A stretch of DNA of 64,000 nucleotides. Origin: Acidimicrobiaceae bacterium. GTDB lineage: Bacteria; Actinomycetota; Acidimicrobiia; Acidimicrobiales; RAAP-2. Position 1 is the stretch's first letter; each line of letters opens with the position of its first letter. Location: NCBI GenBank assembly GCA_947372925.1, contig CANBVQ010000004.1:1-64000 (forward strand), given 5' to 3'. Position numbers and translations under genes: made by a program. Positions 25,811 to 33,750 of this stretch are shown in pieces. The notes beneath the pieces are model-generated. The model did not search any database. It was not told the DNA's origin and saw nothing but the letters and a program-made list of their open reading frames with translations.

Positions 25811-27162
25811 GCGACCTTCTCGCCCTCGCACAATCAATCGTTGCACGAGCCTCAGGTTCCGAGCAGATCGAAGTCTTTGTCGCCTCCTCGACGGAGGTTG
25901 ATGTCGAGGCCTACCAGGGGGCCATCGAGAGTCTGACTACTGCATCGTCCGATGGAATCGGCATTCGAGTGTTACGTGATGGCGCCGGCGGCGCCCAGGT
26001 CGGCAGTGCTTGGGCCGGTTCGCTGGATGAAGAGGCAATCAGCGACGCATTGCGTGAGGCTCGCGACAACGTGCAGTTCGCGAGCGAGGATGAGTTCCTC
26101 GCGTTCGCACGACCCGATGGGGTGCTGCCAGTTTCCCTCGAACTCGTTTCGGACGACATCGAACGCGTTTCGCTCGACGAGAAGATCGCGATGGCCATTG
26201 CGCTCGAACAGGCCGTGCGTCACGGTGACCCTCGAATTCGTCAGGTTGACTCGGCCAGCTACTCCGATTATCGAGCCGCGAGCGCCATTGCCTCAACGAC
26301 CGGCATCGCCGCGCGATACGCCCGAACGGGGGCCTACCTCTCGGTGAGTCCAATCGCTAGTGATGGAAAAGACGACCAATCTGGCTGGGGTCTTAGCGCT
26401 GGCCGCGGACCCCGAGATCTCAGTATCGAGCAAGCTGCCGAAGACGCCATCCGTCGAGCGACACGAATGCTGGGCGCCACCAAGCCCAAATCACGTAAAA
26501 CGGTTGCCGTCTTTGACCCCCGGACCGCCGCGTCTCTGATGTCAATCATCGGAGGTTCACTTTCCGGGGAAGCCGTAGTCCGTGGTCGCTCCTTCTTTGC
26601 GGGACGCATGGGTGAAGTGGTCGGTTCTTCCGACATCACCCTTGTTGATGACCCCACCGATGCCCGCCATTTCGCTGCCTCGATTTTTGATGGTGAAGGA
26701 TTGGCGTGTCGTCGTAATACTTTGATCGAAGACGGCGTGCTGAAGGCCTTCGTCTATGACACCGTTTCCGCCAGACGTGCCGGAACGACGTCAACTGGAA
26801 GTGCGCTGCGCGGCGGTATTGGCGGCTCACCCAGTGCCGGTTGTCGAGCGCTCCAGATGACACCGGGCCAGTTGAACCAGGCGGAAATATTTGAAGCCAT
26901 TGGCGACGGCGTTTTTGTGGAATCTCTGTCGGGAGTTCACTCCGGTGTAAACCCGATTTCCGGCGACTTCTCAGTCGGTATCACGGGCCTAGTCATTCGC
27001 GATGGTCAGCTCGCTGAACCAATCCGCGAGGCAACCGTCGCCTCAACGTTGCAGCGAATGCTTCAAGACGTCATCTACGTCGGTAGCGATCAAGAGTGGC
27101 TGCCCGGATCAGCCGCCGGTCAAACTATTGCGATTGACGGAATTTCAGTTTCGGGTTCTTAG
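25807..27162 (+). CDS. tldE: TldE/PmbA, partner subunit of TldD
   Basis: The 451-residue protein is homologous in layout to TldD but lacks the HExxxH motif; in its place the sequence around IIGGSLSGEAVVRGRSFF has no zinc ligands, as expected for TldE. The N-terminal half has EVFVASSTEVDVEAYQGAIESL and the C-terminal half SGDFSVGITGLVIRDGQLAEPI. It binds TldD as a heterodimer and completes the substrate channel. The ATG overlaps the tldD stop (ATGA), so expression is coupled. Its stop overlaps the convergent fmdB gene by 4 bp. Confidence 0.92.
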   Translation: MSDLLALAQSIVARASGSEQIEVFVASSTEVDVEAYQGAIESLTTASSDGIGIRVLRDGAGGAQVGSAWAGSLDEEAISDALREARDNVQFASEDEFLAFARPDGVLPVSLELVSDDIERVSLDEKIAMAIALEQAVRHGDPRIRQVDSASYSDYRAASAIASTTGIAARYARTGAYLSVSPIASDGKDDQSGWGLSAGRGPRDLSIEQAAEDAIRRATRMLGATKPKSRKTVAVFDPRTAASLMSIIGGSLSGEAVVRGRSFFAGRMGEVVGSSDITLVDDPTDARHFAASIFDGEGLACRRNTLIEDGVLKAFVYDTVSARRAGTTSTGSALRGGIGGSPSAGCRALQMTPGQLNQAEIFEAIGDGVFVESLSGVHSGVNPISGDFSVGITGLVIRDGQLAEPIREATVASTLQRMLQDVIYVGSDQEWLPGSAAGQTIAIDGISVSGS

Positions 27163-27380
27163 TCCGTCGAAGATGGGGTCGAAGCGGGTGCGCTGTCGCC
27201 ACCACCCCGACTGTCGGTCTTGTAGAACCCACCACCCTTAAAGACAATGCCGGGTGCCGAAATCAATTTGCGAAGCGACCCTTGGCATTCGTCGCACGTG
27301 GTTAGTACGGCGTCGGAAAACTTTTGCACAACATCGAAACGTCGACCACACGCTGTGCACTCGTACTCGTAAGTAGGCAA
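27159..27380 (-). CDS. FmdB-type zinc ribbon protein
   Basis: A 73-residue protein starting at a TTG (27380), with AAAGGA seven bases upstream; the track adds eight residues from an earlier start that does not fit the family. The N-terminus LPTYEYECTACGRRFD and a second pair in CDECQG form the zinc ribbon with cysteines near 8, 11, 29 and 32, followed by LRKLISAPGIVFKGGGFYKTD, the conserved FmdB tail. The last 16 residues are low-complexity Ser/Ala/Pro. FmdB-like proteins are thought to be regulators, but their role is mostly unknown. It shares 4 bp of stop codons with tldE. Confidence 0.85.
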   Translation of the reverse strand: MPTYEYECTACGRRFDVVQKFSDAVLTTCDECQGSLRKLISAPGIVFKGGGFYKTDSRGGGDSAPASTPSSTD

Positions 27381-27404
27381 AATGATTCCTTTCGTACTGC
27401 GCAT

Positions 27405-27522
27405 CCATTTTACGGGATAAATGCCACGCGCTATCCGGCTTGCTGGCGAGCGGTTAGGTCGTTGGAGTCCGCCGTTCTAGGGCGCTATCGCCGCGTAGGG
27501 GTTCAGAGTCACAGGTAGCGAA
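27405..27522. other. Intergenic stretch, nothing recognised
   Basis: About 120 bp between the fmdB-like gene and the small unknown gene. Both flanking genes are on the minus strand. I see no ORF, strong hairpin or promoter that stands out. Confidence 0.5.
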
Positions 27523-27870
27523 CTACGAGAGCTGAGTCACACCTCGGCTGCTTAAGATCTCGGCGACGCGACTGGCGTGGGCGGGAGTAAAGCCCAGGGC
27601 TCGGCCATCATGGAGGACGAGCTCAATGGCCTGACGTCGGCGCCAGCGTTGCGAGTCTTTCGTAAACCACACGTTGTCATCGGATATGCCCCACGATGGA
27701 ACCCTTTCAAATGGGTACTCGTGGGCGTCGCGCAGGCGGAAGGCGGCAATCTTCGGAAATTCAATTAATTCACTTCGACCTAGGAAGCGCGAAACCCCGC
27801 GGAGCATTAGAAAAGTGCCGGTGAGCGTGAGACAACGATCATGGTAAAGCGTTCCTGACGATTTCGCCAT
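27523..27870 (-). CDS. Small protein of unknown function, PH-like
   Basis: I set the start at the ATG at 27870 (MAKSSGTLYHDRCLTL), 115 residues; the track begins four codons earlier. The purine-rich GGGGGGTGG stands just upstream as a ribosome site, and TATAAC further back could be the -10. No signal peptide or membrane span. The pattern of alternating strands followed by a C-terminal helix (AHASRVAEILSSRG), and RQAIELVLHDGRALGFTPAH in the middle, resembles bacterial PH-domain proteins, but I see no diagnostic motif. Tryptophan- and arginine-rich (WFTKDSQRWRRRQ) in the middle. Function unknown. Confidence 0.6.
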   Translation of the reverse strand: MAKSSGTLYHDRCLTLTGTFLMLRGVSRFLGRSELIEFPKIAAFRLRDAHEYPFERVPSWGISDDNVWFTKDSQRWRRRQAIELVLHDGRALGFTPAHASRVAEILSSRGVTQLS

Positions 27871-27908
27871 ACCACCCCCCACTCGTTATAGGCAAAACCG
27901 TAGTGCCA

Positions 27909-27919
27909 TAACCGGGTTA
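27909..27919. promoter_or_regulatory. Small palindrome in the pafBC upstream region
   Basis: TAACC-G-GGTTA is a perfect inverted repeat with one central base. It lies 39 bp upstream of the small PH-like gene start and about 240 bp before pafBC. The 288-bp gap (27871-28158) also holds a weak CCTGC/GCAGG hairpin and otherwise shows no gene. Confidence 0.25.
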
Positions 27920-28158
27920 CGTCCACCATCAATTAGACGTTTCGTCTGCCGGAGATTTAATTCGACAAAATAGTCGCTAATGACGAGGAAATCACCCGAT
28001 ACTGCCTGCCTTGCAGGTTTGGGGATTAGGAAGATAGTGGAAGTTAAGCCAGTATCCATAGCCATGAATCCGGCGTCTTATTTTCGAGGTGCCGGTACGA
28101 TTGAGTTTTCCGTGGTTGCCAGGTTCGGCAGAGGTTTGTATTGGCTAGAGGAGCGGTG

Positions 28159-30132
28159 ATGGCAAGTAAGCAGAAAATCGATAAGAGCGGCTCACGTCAG
28201 CGGAACCTCCTGTCCCTGTTATTGAAGCGAACCACCTCCGGTGATCGACTTGGTTTAACTCTTGAACAGATAGTCGATCAACTGCTTGAAGACCGTGAAG
28301 GATCGGATGGTCGCATCTTTCGAGAATTGGCCTATGGCGGCAAGAGCGTTGAGGCCTATCGGCAGATGTTCCACCGAGATCGGGACGACCTCGCCGACAA
28401 CGGTGTGGAAGTAATCGAAACGTTGGGTCGGTACACCATTGATCCAACGCACGTGTGGGTCAGTGGCCTGCAACTCACGAGTGCTGAGAGCCGGTTGTTG
28501 CTCGAGCTCCGCTGCTCCATAGGTCGTCCCTTTGGACCCAACGGACTACTCCAATCAGCTCCCATGCAGCGAGCCACGGGAAGTCGATTCGGGGCCAAAG
28601 CGGCTGCCTTTGGATTGGCCAAACAGCAGAAGCGTGCAGTGACCTTTGAGTTTGCCAAGCCGGGTCGCTGGCGTCGCAAGGGCGTAGAGACGCGAACATT
28701 CGTCCCGTTACGTTTTGTGGTGTCGGGGCATCGACGCTATGTGGTTGGGTACGACGTGACGAAGGGCGCCATACGTGGCTTCCTCATGGATCGCGTTCTT
28801 TCGGTACCCAAGTTCGCGTCCAAGGAAGTTGAGCAGAAGTTTGAATTAGGAACAGCGCTGGTGGACGAGGCCAAGCAGTGGGTGCCCCAGCAGTACCAGG
28901 ACGCCGTGAAGGTTGACTTCATTACCACTTTGGCCTTTGCAAGTTACATCCGTACGCTGTTTGGTGCCGCCGTCGCCGAGGTCACCGAAACCACCAAGGG
29001 CACCAAAGTCAGCATGGTTTTTGAAAGTGAAGATGGGGCCATTCAATTTTTCGTGACCCATGCTTCGCACGTCCAAAACATCACTACTCGTAAATTTGCG
29101 AGTGCGTTGAAGGCTTGGCTGCTGGGGGTCAATCCCAGCTCGAGCCTCGAAGCGTCCAAACTCAAGCTCTCTACCGACTTTCACCTCTACGACAATGCGC
29201 TGCTTGAGACCCTCTCAATGATTTCAGCCATATTGAATAGCGACGGGCTCTATGCATCCGATCTCGCTGAACGCTTCTCGGTGCCAATCGAATTCGTCAG
29301 GGAAAACGTGACGAAGGCCATCATGGCTCGAGACCCACTTGATGATGCGGCCTATCTGGTTCCTGTGGAGTTTGGTGATCTCGAGGATGAACTAAATCCC
29401 ATGTATGTGCCCGTCATCAATGCGAGCAATGCCTCGTTTGGTGGAGATTCTCCGCTTACCTGGTCCGAAGTACTCGACGTCCAGTTGATGCTGTCGCAGA
29501 TCTTGGCCTTGGGCTTGAATCCCGAGGCTTCGGCTCTCTATGAATCACTACGGACCAAGATTCACAGTGCCACCGACATCGGCGTGACTGTTTATTCACC
29601 AACGACACCATTCGTAGACATCATCGAGCAGGCCATTGGATCACGCATTGTTCACCTCAACTATCAGGCGGAGGGGTCGAGCGAGCCGACTGTTCGACCC
29701 GTGGTGCCAACGGAAATTCAGATGGTTCTCGGTGAGCGCTACGTACGAGGTGTCGACGTCTCGACCGATGAGCCGGTCTATCGGACTTACAACTTGTCAC
29801 GAGTGTGGGGAATCACCCTTGGTGAGGCCTTCTCGCAGAGTATTCCCGGGGACAACGAGGGCCCGTGGCTGGACAAGATGCTCGCAGAGGCATCCAAAGT
29901 CCTTGTGGCCGTCAGCGAGAGGGCTCTACCGATTTGGGAAAATTTGCCTCGTGCGGCCATTGATCCCGAAGTGCTCGAAGGTGTCCACGTCATTGAGGTG
30001 CTGATCGCCAACCAGGGGTTCCTGGACCGGCGCCTGGCGATGTCGGGCCCTTACGCCAGTGTCCTGCGAGACTCCACGCCACGCTCAGGTACTGCCTTCG
30101 CGCAGGACCTCGTGCAGCGACTAAAGCTCTAG
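28159..30132 (+). CDS. pafBC: Fused PafB-PafC WYL transcription regulator
   Basis: The 657-residue protein is two PafB/PafC-like halves in one chain, as often seen in actinobacteria. Half one has an HTH near 20-90 and a WYL domain (GHRRYVVGYDVTKGAIRGF) near 190-215; half two has an HTH near 355-400 (LYASDLAERFSVPIEFVREN) and a second WYL-like region (GERYVRGVDVSTDEPVYRTY) near 520-545. In mycobacteria PafBC activates DNA-repair genes after damage, independent of LexA, probably sensing single-stranded nucleic acid through WYL. GAGGAG sits five bases before ATG 28159, so the TTG at 28141 in the track is unlikely. pafA and prcAB are not in this window. The relaxase gene follows by 21 bp. Confidence 0.86.
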   Translation: MASKQKIDKSGSRQRNLLSLLLKRTTSGDRLGLTLEQIVDQLLEDREGSDGRIFRELAYGGKSVEAYRQMFHRDRDDLADNGVEVIETLGRYTIDPTHVWVSGLQLTSAESRLLLELRCSIGRPFGPNGLLQSAPMQRATGSRFGAKAAAFGLAKQQKRAVTFEFAKPGRWRRKGVETRTFVPLRFVVSGHRRYVVGYDVTKGAIRGFLMDRVLSVPKFASKEVEQKFELGTALVDEAKQWVPQQYQDAVKVDFITTLAFASYIRTLFGAAVAEVTETTKGTKVSMVFESEDGAIQFFVTHASHVQNITTRKFASALKAWLLGVNPSSSLEASKLKLSTDFHLYDNALLETLSMISAILNSDGLYASDLAERFSVPIEFVRENVTKAIMARDPLDDAAYLVPVEFGDLEDELNPMYVPVINASNASFGGDSPLTWSEVLDVQLMLSQILALGLNPEASALYESLRTKIHSATDIGVTVYSPTTPFVDIIEQAIGSRIVHLNYQAEGSSEPTVRPVVPTEIQMVLGERYVRGVDVSTDEPVYRTYNLSRVWGITLGEAFSQSIPGDNEGPWLDKMLAEASKVLVAVSERALPIWENLPRAAIDPEVLEGVHVIEVLIANQGFLDRRLAMSGPYASVLRDSTPRSGTAFAQDLVQRLKL

Positions 30133-30140
30133 GCGACCGT

Positions 30141-30154
30141 TGGGCTTCGGCCCA
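30141..30154 (+). other. UUCG-capped hairpin at the start of the relaxase gene
   Basis: TGGGC-TTCG-GCCCA forms a five-pair stem closed by the very stable UUCG loop. Its last base is the A of the relaxase ATG. No T run follows, so it is not a normal terminator; it could weaken translation of the relaxase from a pafBC transcript. Confidence 0.45.
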
Positions 30155-31218
30155 TGATTCGCATACTTCCTCGACGTTCACTGGACGCCTCGTACTACGT
30201 GGGCGATACATCGATGGAACTCGATGGAGTTCGTTCCGGACCACCGGGCTATTGGATCCGCGGCAGCGGCCCTCTGGATAGTTCGGTGCTCCAGCGCACA
30301 TGGCGTAGTTCCCAGCGAGCCAAAATCGTTGGGTACGACCTCGTGGTGGCGGCTCCCCGGACGGTATCCGCCTTGTTGGCACTCGGGGAGGTTGAAGAGC
30401 AACGACAACTGGTCGTCGATCATCGAGCATCGGTCGCCGCGGCGGTTCACTACTTAGAAGACCGGGCACTCGTTGTGAGCACCACGATGGCTGGGGAGAG
30501 CCTCGAACAGCGCGGACGTTGGACCTCGATTGTGGCTTTTACTCACGGTGTGAATCGCATTGGTGAACCCCACCTGCACGATCACGTCTTAGTGGGCGCC
30601 CTGCCTCACCTTCGCGCACGAGCGCTGAATCGTCAAGCACTTTCAGCCCACCTACTCGCGGCTGACGCCATCTATCGTTCGGAGTTTCGCTTCCGAATAA
30701 ACCAGCATGGTGTTCGACGTGCGTGGCGAACTCTCGGCGGCATCGACATGGTGCAAGGAGTCGATGAGGGCCACCGAGCACTCTGGCCTGGGGACAGGAC
30801 ATGGGGCATCCAAAAGGAATCGTGGTCGCGCGCGGGGATTGTCAACAAATGGAAGTCCGACCTGCTCCGTTTCGAGAAGATTCACATGCCGGAGCCACCC
30901 ACTCGAACCGCTTCGATAAACGAACAGATCTTTGGGGCACACTTCGAGGGGGCTATCTCAGTCGCTCGTCGTGATGTAGTCGCCGCCACTGCGAACGGAG
31001 CCTCCTCGGGCCTTCCAGGAGAAAGAGTCCAAACATTTGTCGATACCCACTACCCGGAACTCGCTACGGACCGTGGGCTGACGGAAAGACGAATTGGAGT
31101 AGGGGAAGCCCGTCAGAGTGCCCTAGTGCGAGAACGAGGTCCTCGGCTCCTTGAAATCCAAGATGGGGGCCGATGGCATCAACGTGAACGACCACGTTCA
31201 TTCGAGCGCTCTAGATAG
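30154..31218 (+). CDS. Stand-alone TrwC/MobF-type relaxase-like protein
   Basis: This 354-residue protein aligns by eye with the relaxase domain of TrwC/TraI. The N-terminus has the tyrosine pair DASYYVGD (Tyr14, Tyr15); GYDLVVAAPRTVSALLALG carries the general-base aspartate (Asp62); FTHGVNR (His131) and HLHDH (His140-144) give the metal-binding HUH. Spacing from His131 to His142 and His144 equals that of TrwC His150, His161 and His163. The second TrwC tyrosine pair and the whole helicase half are absent. Such enzymes nick DNA at oriT and hold the 5' end covalently. It follows pafBC and overlaps the convergent coupling-ATPase gene by 40 bp at the 3' ends. No type IV secretion channel gene is nearby. 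A decayed mobile element is possible, but the intact active site argues for use. Confidence 0.75.
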   Translation: MIRILPRRSLDASYYVGDTSMELDGVRSGPPGYWIRGSGPLDSSVLQRTWRSSQRAKIVGYDLVVAAPRTVSALLALGEVEEQRQLVVDHRASVAAAVHYLEDRALVVSTTMAGESLEQRGRWTSIVAFTHGVNRIGEPHLHDHVLVGALPHLRARALNRQALSAHLLAADAIYRSEFRFRINQHGVRRAWRTLGGIDMVQGVDEGHRALWPGDRTWGIQKESWSRAGIVNKWKSDLLRFEKIHMPEPPTRTASINEQIFGAHFEGAISVARRDVVAATANGASSGLPGERVQTFVDTHYPELATDRGLTERRIGVGEARQSALVRERGPRLLEIQDGGRWHQRERPRSFERSR

Positions 31219-32555
31219 CGCGAAAAACGCGCCTCGCGAAAGTACGGAGTTAGCCGAATCCACTCCATCTCCTTGGTGGGTCCCAGTCCTAGGGCCATCC
31301 CACCTCGACCATGCGCGATGTCGGCAGGCGTGAGTTTCATCTGCTCACGTTCACTGCGAACGCCGCCGTTGACCCGTCCGCGCCGCCCTAAGGAGTGAGA
31401 GATTTGACTTCGTTGGTGGCGACCTCCCAGTGCGCTTAGAAGTTCCAGCGTGGGACGATCTGCGATGCCCGGTAGTACGAGTGATGTGGGGAAGAGCGAA
31501 AGGAACGACTCGCCGCTCACGCCCCAGCGAGCACGGGCTTGACTGAGGTCTTGAAGACACGCCATGGTGATGACCCCCTGACCCCCGCCCTCTGAAACTA
31601 TGGACGGCAGCGTGGGGAGTGGTGCCACATTGGCCAGCTCATCGAGAGCCAGGGTGAGTCGAGCACCTTTGTGAAAATCCTGATACGTCCGGTGCACTAC
31701 TTCTTCAATTAATCCCACGACCAATGGGGTCATGATGTTCTGGTGGCGGCTCGGAGCAACGATGTGGAGTTGCGACCTTGATGCCAGGAATCCCTCAACA
31801 TCAAGTTCTGGGTATCTCGCGGTTCGTTGAGCGGCGTCGGTCCGGAACCCATCGAGAAGACCCGAAGCAGTTGACCAGATTCCGGAGCGCTCCCGATCAT
31901 CAGTGGCCATGATCCCCTCCAGTAGGGCAATCGACTGATGATCATCGCTGTAGTGGGCTCGGAGAACTTCTAATCCCTCAGCACCATCACGACGGTCTAT
32001 CGAGCGCGAGAATTTCTTTAAAGACATTCCCCTGAGAGCGGCAGCGTGCATCAACGGTGCAACAAGAGCGCTAGCTCGCTCGGACCAATGGTCACGATTG
32101 AGGGCACCATGAACTGTCTGGCGAGCGTTGACGAGACTTCGAGCGGTGAGCAGGGCCCCGTCCCAGGTGCGCGCCAGTCGAATGGGGGAAAAACTTAATG
32201 CCGTGGTGCCTCGTGGTATTTCGACAGTGCCGCTCGGATCAAAAATGAGTTGCGGAACATCGCGCCGTGATGTCGAGAGAAGTCTGGCCACATCATCCTT
32301 TGTTGACGTGGTGATAGCTGCACGCGTTGTCATCAGGAGATTTGGAACTATCAGCGCTGAAGTCTTTCCGCTGCGCGACGGGCCGAGGATGAGCGTCGAG
32401 CGCTCCGCACCGCTGAAGGCATCACCTGAAATTCCTCGCCCGAGATAGTTTCCAAAATCCATTTCATGTTCGTAACGGTCGCATTCGTAAATGCTTGACT
32501 TTTGATCGAAAAAAGAGTCAACTTTTGTTGTCCTTATGAGAACGAGGTTCTGCAT
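31179..32555 (-). CDS. Soluble VirD4/TraG-like coupling ATPase (T4CP)
   Basis: The 458-residue protein has Walker A (LILGPSRSGKTSALIVPNLL) near 56-75 and Walker B with the coupling-protein signature LALDELANVAPLPTLP near 285-300, followed by SEGGGQGVITMACLQDLSQAR. This matches VirD4/TraG/TraD DNA-pumping ATPases, including the TraG-type C-terminal TraM-recognition region. These usually have two N-terminal membrane spans; here the first 50 residues are hydrophilic, so it should be soluble. Coupling proteins bring relaxase-DNA to a secretion channel. Its convergent partner is a relaxase-like gene, which makes a joint role likely, but no channel genes are present in the window. About 190 bp separate its start from the lysine-rich repeat gene. 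Confidence 0.8.
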   Translation of the reverse strand: MQNLVLIRTTKVDSFFDQKSSIYECDRYEHEMDFGNYLGRGISGDAFSGAERSTLILGPSRSGKTSALIVPNLLMTTRAAITTSTKDDVARLLSTSRRDVPQLIFDPSGTVEIPRGTTALSFSPIRLARTWDGALLTARSLVNARQTVHGALNRDHWSERASALVAPLMHAAALRGMSLKKFSRSIDRRDGAEGLEVLRAHYSDDHQSIALLEGIMATDDRERSGIWSTASGLLDGFRTDAAQRTARYPELDVEGFLASRSQLHIVAPSRHQNIMTPLVVGLIEEVVHRTYQDFHKGARLTLALDELANVAPLPTLPSIVSEGGGQGVITMACLQDLSQARARWGVSGESFLSLFPTSLVLPGIADRPTLELLSALGGRHQRSQISHSLGRRGRVNGGVRSEREQMKLTPADIAHGRGGMALGLGPTKEMEWIRLTPYFREARFSRYLERSNERGRSR

Positions 32556-32743
32556 TTTCTTGAAGCGCTAATGGCTTCATGGAAATGTTCTTGTTCACAA
32601 TGGACCGCGTACTGCGATTAGTGCGACACTGCCGTGAGGCAGGAACGTACGTAACCGAGTCCGCGTTTCAACGTGGTAGAGGTGCGCCAAATTGGTGGGT
32701 CTCGATGCCAAGTTGATTTAACGTTTATTCCCAAGGAGGGAAC
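32556..32743. other. Divergent upstream region of the coupling ATPase and the lysine-rich repeat gene
   Basis: About 190 bp without an ORF. A small hairpin CTGCC-GTGA-GGCAG lies inside. TAGAGGT in the right half could be a -10 for the repeat gene; nothing else stands out. Confidence 0.4.
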
Positions 32744-33034
32744 GTGGCTACTGCTACAAAGAAGGCTGCTCCTAAGAAGGCTGTCAAGAAGGCTGTAAAG
32801 AAGGCTGCTCCTAAGAAGGCTGTCAAGAAGGCTGCTCCTAAGAAGGCTGTCAAGAAGGCTGTCAAGAAGGCTGCTCCTAAGAAGGCTGTCAAGAAGGCTG
32901 TCAAGAAGGCTGCTCCTAAGAAGGCCGCTAAGAAGGCTGTCAAGAAGGCTGCTCCTAAGAAGGCCGCTAAGAAGGCTGTCAAGAAGGCTGCTCCTAAGAA
33001 GGCTGTCAAGAAGGCTGCTCCTAAGAAGAAGTAG
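32744..33034 (+). CDS. Histone H1-like Lys/Ala/Pro repeat protein
   Basis: A 96-residue protein made almost entirely of K, A, V and P. After MATATKK come eight units built on AAPKKAVKK, in 13-residue and 9-residue forms (order 13, 9, 13, 13, 13, 13, 9, then AAPKKK). This resembles the C-terminal tail of histone H1 and bacterial nucleoid proteins such as HctB or the tails of actinobacterial HupB, so DNA binding and compaction is likely. There is no folded domain. The GTG start has a perfect AAGGAGG site 3-4 bases upstream, and a strong terminator follows, both signs of high expression. The codons GCT and CCT are used where neighbours prefer GCC and CCC. Confidence 0.75.
   Translation: MATATKKAAPKKAVKKAVKKAAPKKAVKKAAPKKAVKKAVKKAAPKKAVKKAVKKAAPKKAAKKAVKKAAPKKAAKKAVKKAAPKKAVKKAAPKKK
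32761..33026 (+). repeat. Tandem 39-bp and 27-bp repeats within the H1-like gene
   Basis: Near-identical units of the AAGAAGGCTGCTCCT type repeat across the gene. Units differ by whole codons, so slippage would change length in steps of 9 or 13 residues without breaking the frame. Confidence 0.8.
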
Positions 33035-33060
33035 TTGTTCTGTCCCTTTCGGGACGATGA

Positions 33061-33090
33061 ATGCGGGGACCTTCGGGTCCCCGCATTTTT
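33061..33090 (+). terminator. Rho-independent terminator of the H1-like gene
   Basis: ATGCGGGGACC-TTCG-GGTCCCCGCAT followed by a T run: an 11-pair stem with a UUCG loop, the clearest intrinsic terminator in the window. It ends at the first base of the convergent cofC stop codon. A smaller GTCCC/GGGAC hairpin precedes it. Confidence 0.92.
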
Positions 33091-33659
33091 CATTTCTCGG
33101 TGGTTGAGAGATCTTCGGGGGAGTCAATATCAAAACGCCACGGAGAGTCTCCGACTACCTGTGGCTCGAAACCGAGACGGCGACTTTCGGCAATATGACT
33201 AAGGGCGGAAGCTTCGCCGTAGTGAAAGACAAAGTCCAATCCAGTCGGCAGTGCCAAAACATTGCTTCCGAGGCCCAGGTGGTCGGTAAAAAGCATGACG
33301 GCTTCACCAAAATCGAACTGACCTAAATCGTGCGGTTGTGCGAGGTCGGCATGAATGATCACGGCGTGAGCAAACTCTTGTCGGGCCGCGCGATACGCCT
33401 CTTGAATTCCGACATTGAGCCCCGGTCGAGTTGGACGAAAAGCGGTGAGGCCATGCTGAGCGGCAAATTCTTCGATTTCGATGTCATCAGTCACTATCCA
33501 CGTCGGGAGCGGTTCGGTCGCCGCGATCACGCCAAGTGCCAGCTGCTCAACGAGCTTCGCGGTGGCCATGTCGCTGAGGTGAGTACGCAAGCGCTGCTTG
33601 GCAGTCGCGAATGACTTAAGCGGTATCAGGGCGATTCGGTCCTGAGCAGAAGTTGTCAT
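33090..33659 (-). CDS. cofC: 2-phospho-L-lactate guanylyltransferase (F420 synthesis)
   Basis: CofC joins GTP to 2-phospholactate (or phosphoenolpyruvate in many actinobacteria), the precursor step for coenzyme F420. The 189-residue nucleotidyltransferase opens ALIPLKSFATAKQRLRTHLSD, the usual CofC start, and has IIHADLAQPHDL (the metal-binding HADLA/ADLP region) and GLGSNVLALP with FHYGEASALSHI, as in known CofC/FbiD. PWRFDIDSPEDL near the C-terminus also fits. It indicates that the organism makes F420. No other F420 gene is in the window. It is convergent with the H1-like gene, whose terminator touches its stop codon, and it stands alone. Confidence 0.85.
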   Translation of the reverse strand: MTTSAQDRIALIPLKSFATAKQRLRTHLSDMATAKLVEQLALGVIAATEPLPTWIVTDDIEIEEFAAQHGLTAFRPTRPGLNVGIQEAYRAARQEFAHAVIIHADLAQPHDLGQFDFGEAVMLFTDHLGLGSNVLALPTGLDFVFHYGEASALSHIAESRRLGFEPQVVGDSPWRFDIDSPEDLSTTEK

Positions 33660-33738
33660 GACGGAACGTCTTGCCGGGCGATTTGAAGATCAGCTTCGCG
33701 TGGCGATGACATGGCGCCACTCTATTAGTGGTACTTCG

Positions 33739-33744
33739 TAGGCT
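33739..33744 (+). promoter_or_regulatory. -10 hexamer of rnhB, leaderless start
   Basis: TAGGCT, six bases (GGAGAA), then the ATG of rnhB at 33751. Confidence 0.5.
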
Positions 33745-33750
33745 GGAGAA

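Noticed and set aside
32618-33133. Two long minus-strand ORFs over the H1-like gene (LLRSSLLDS and FLGAAFLTA repeats)
   Set aside because: These are reverse-strand readings of the KAP repeats. The plus frame has a strong ribosome site and terminator.
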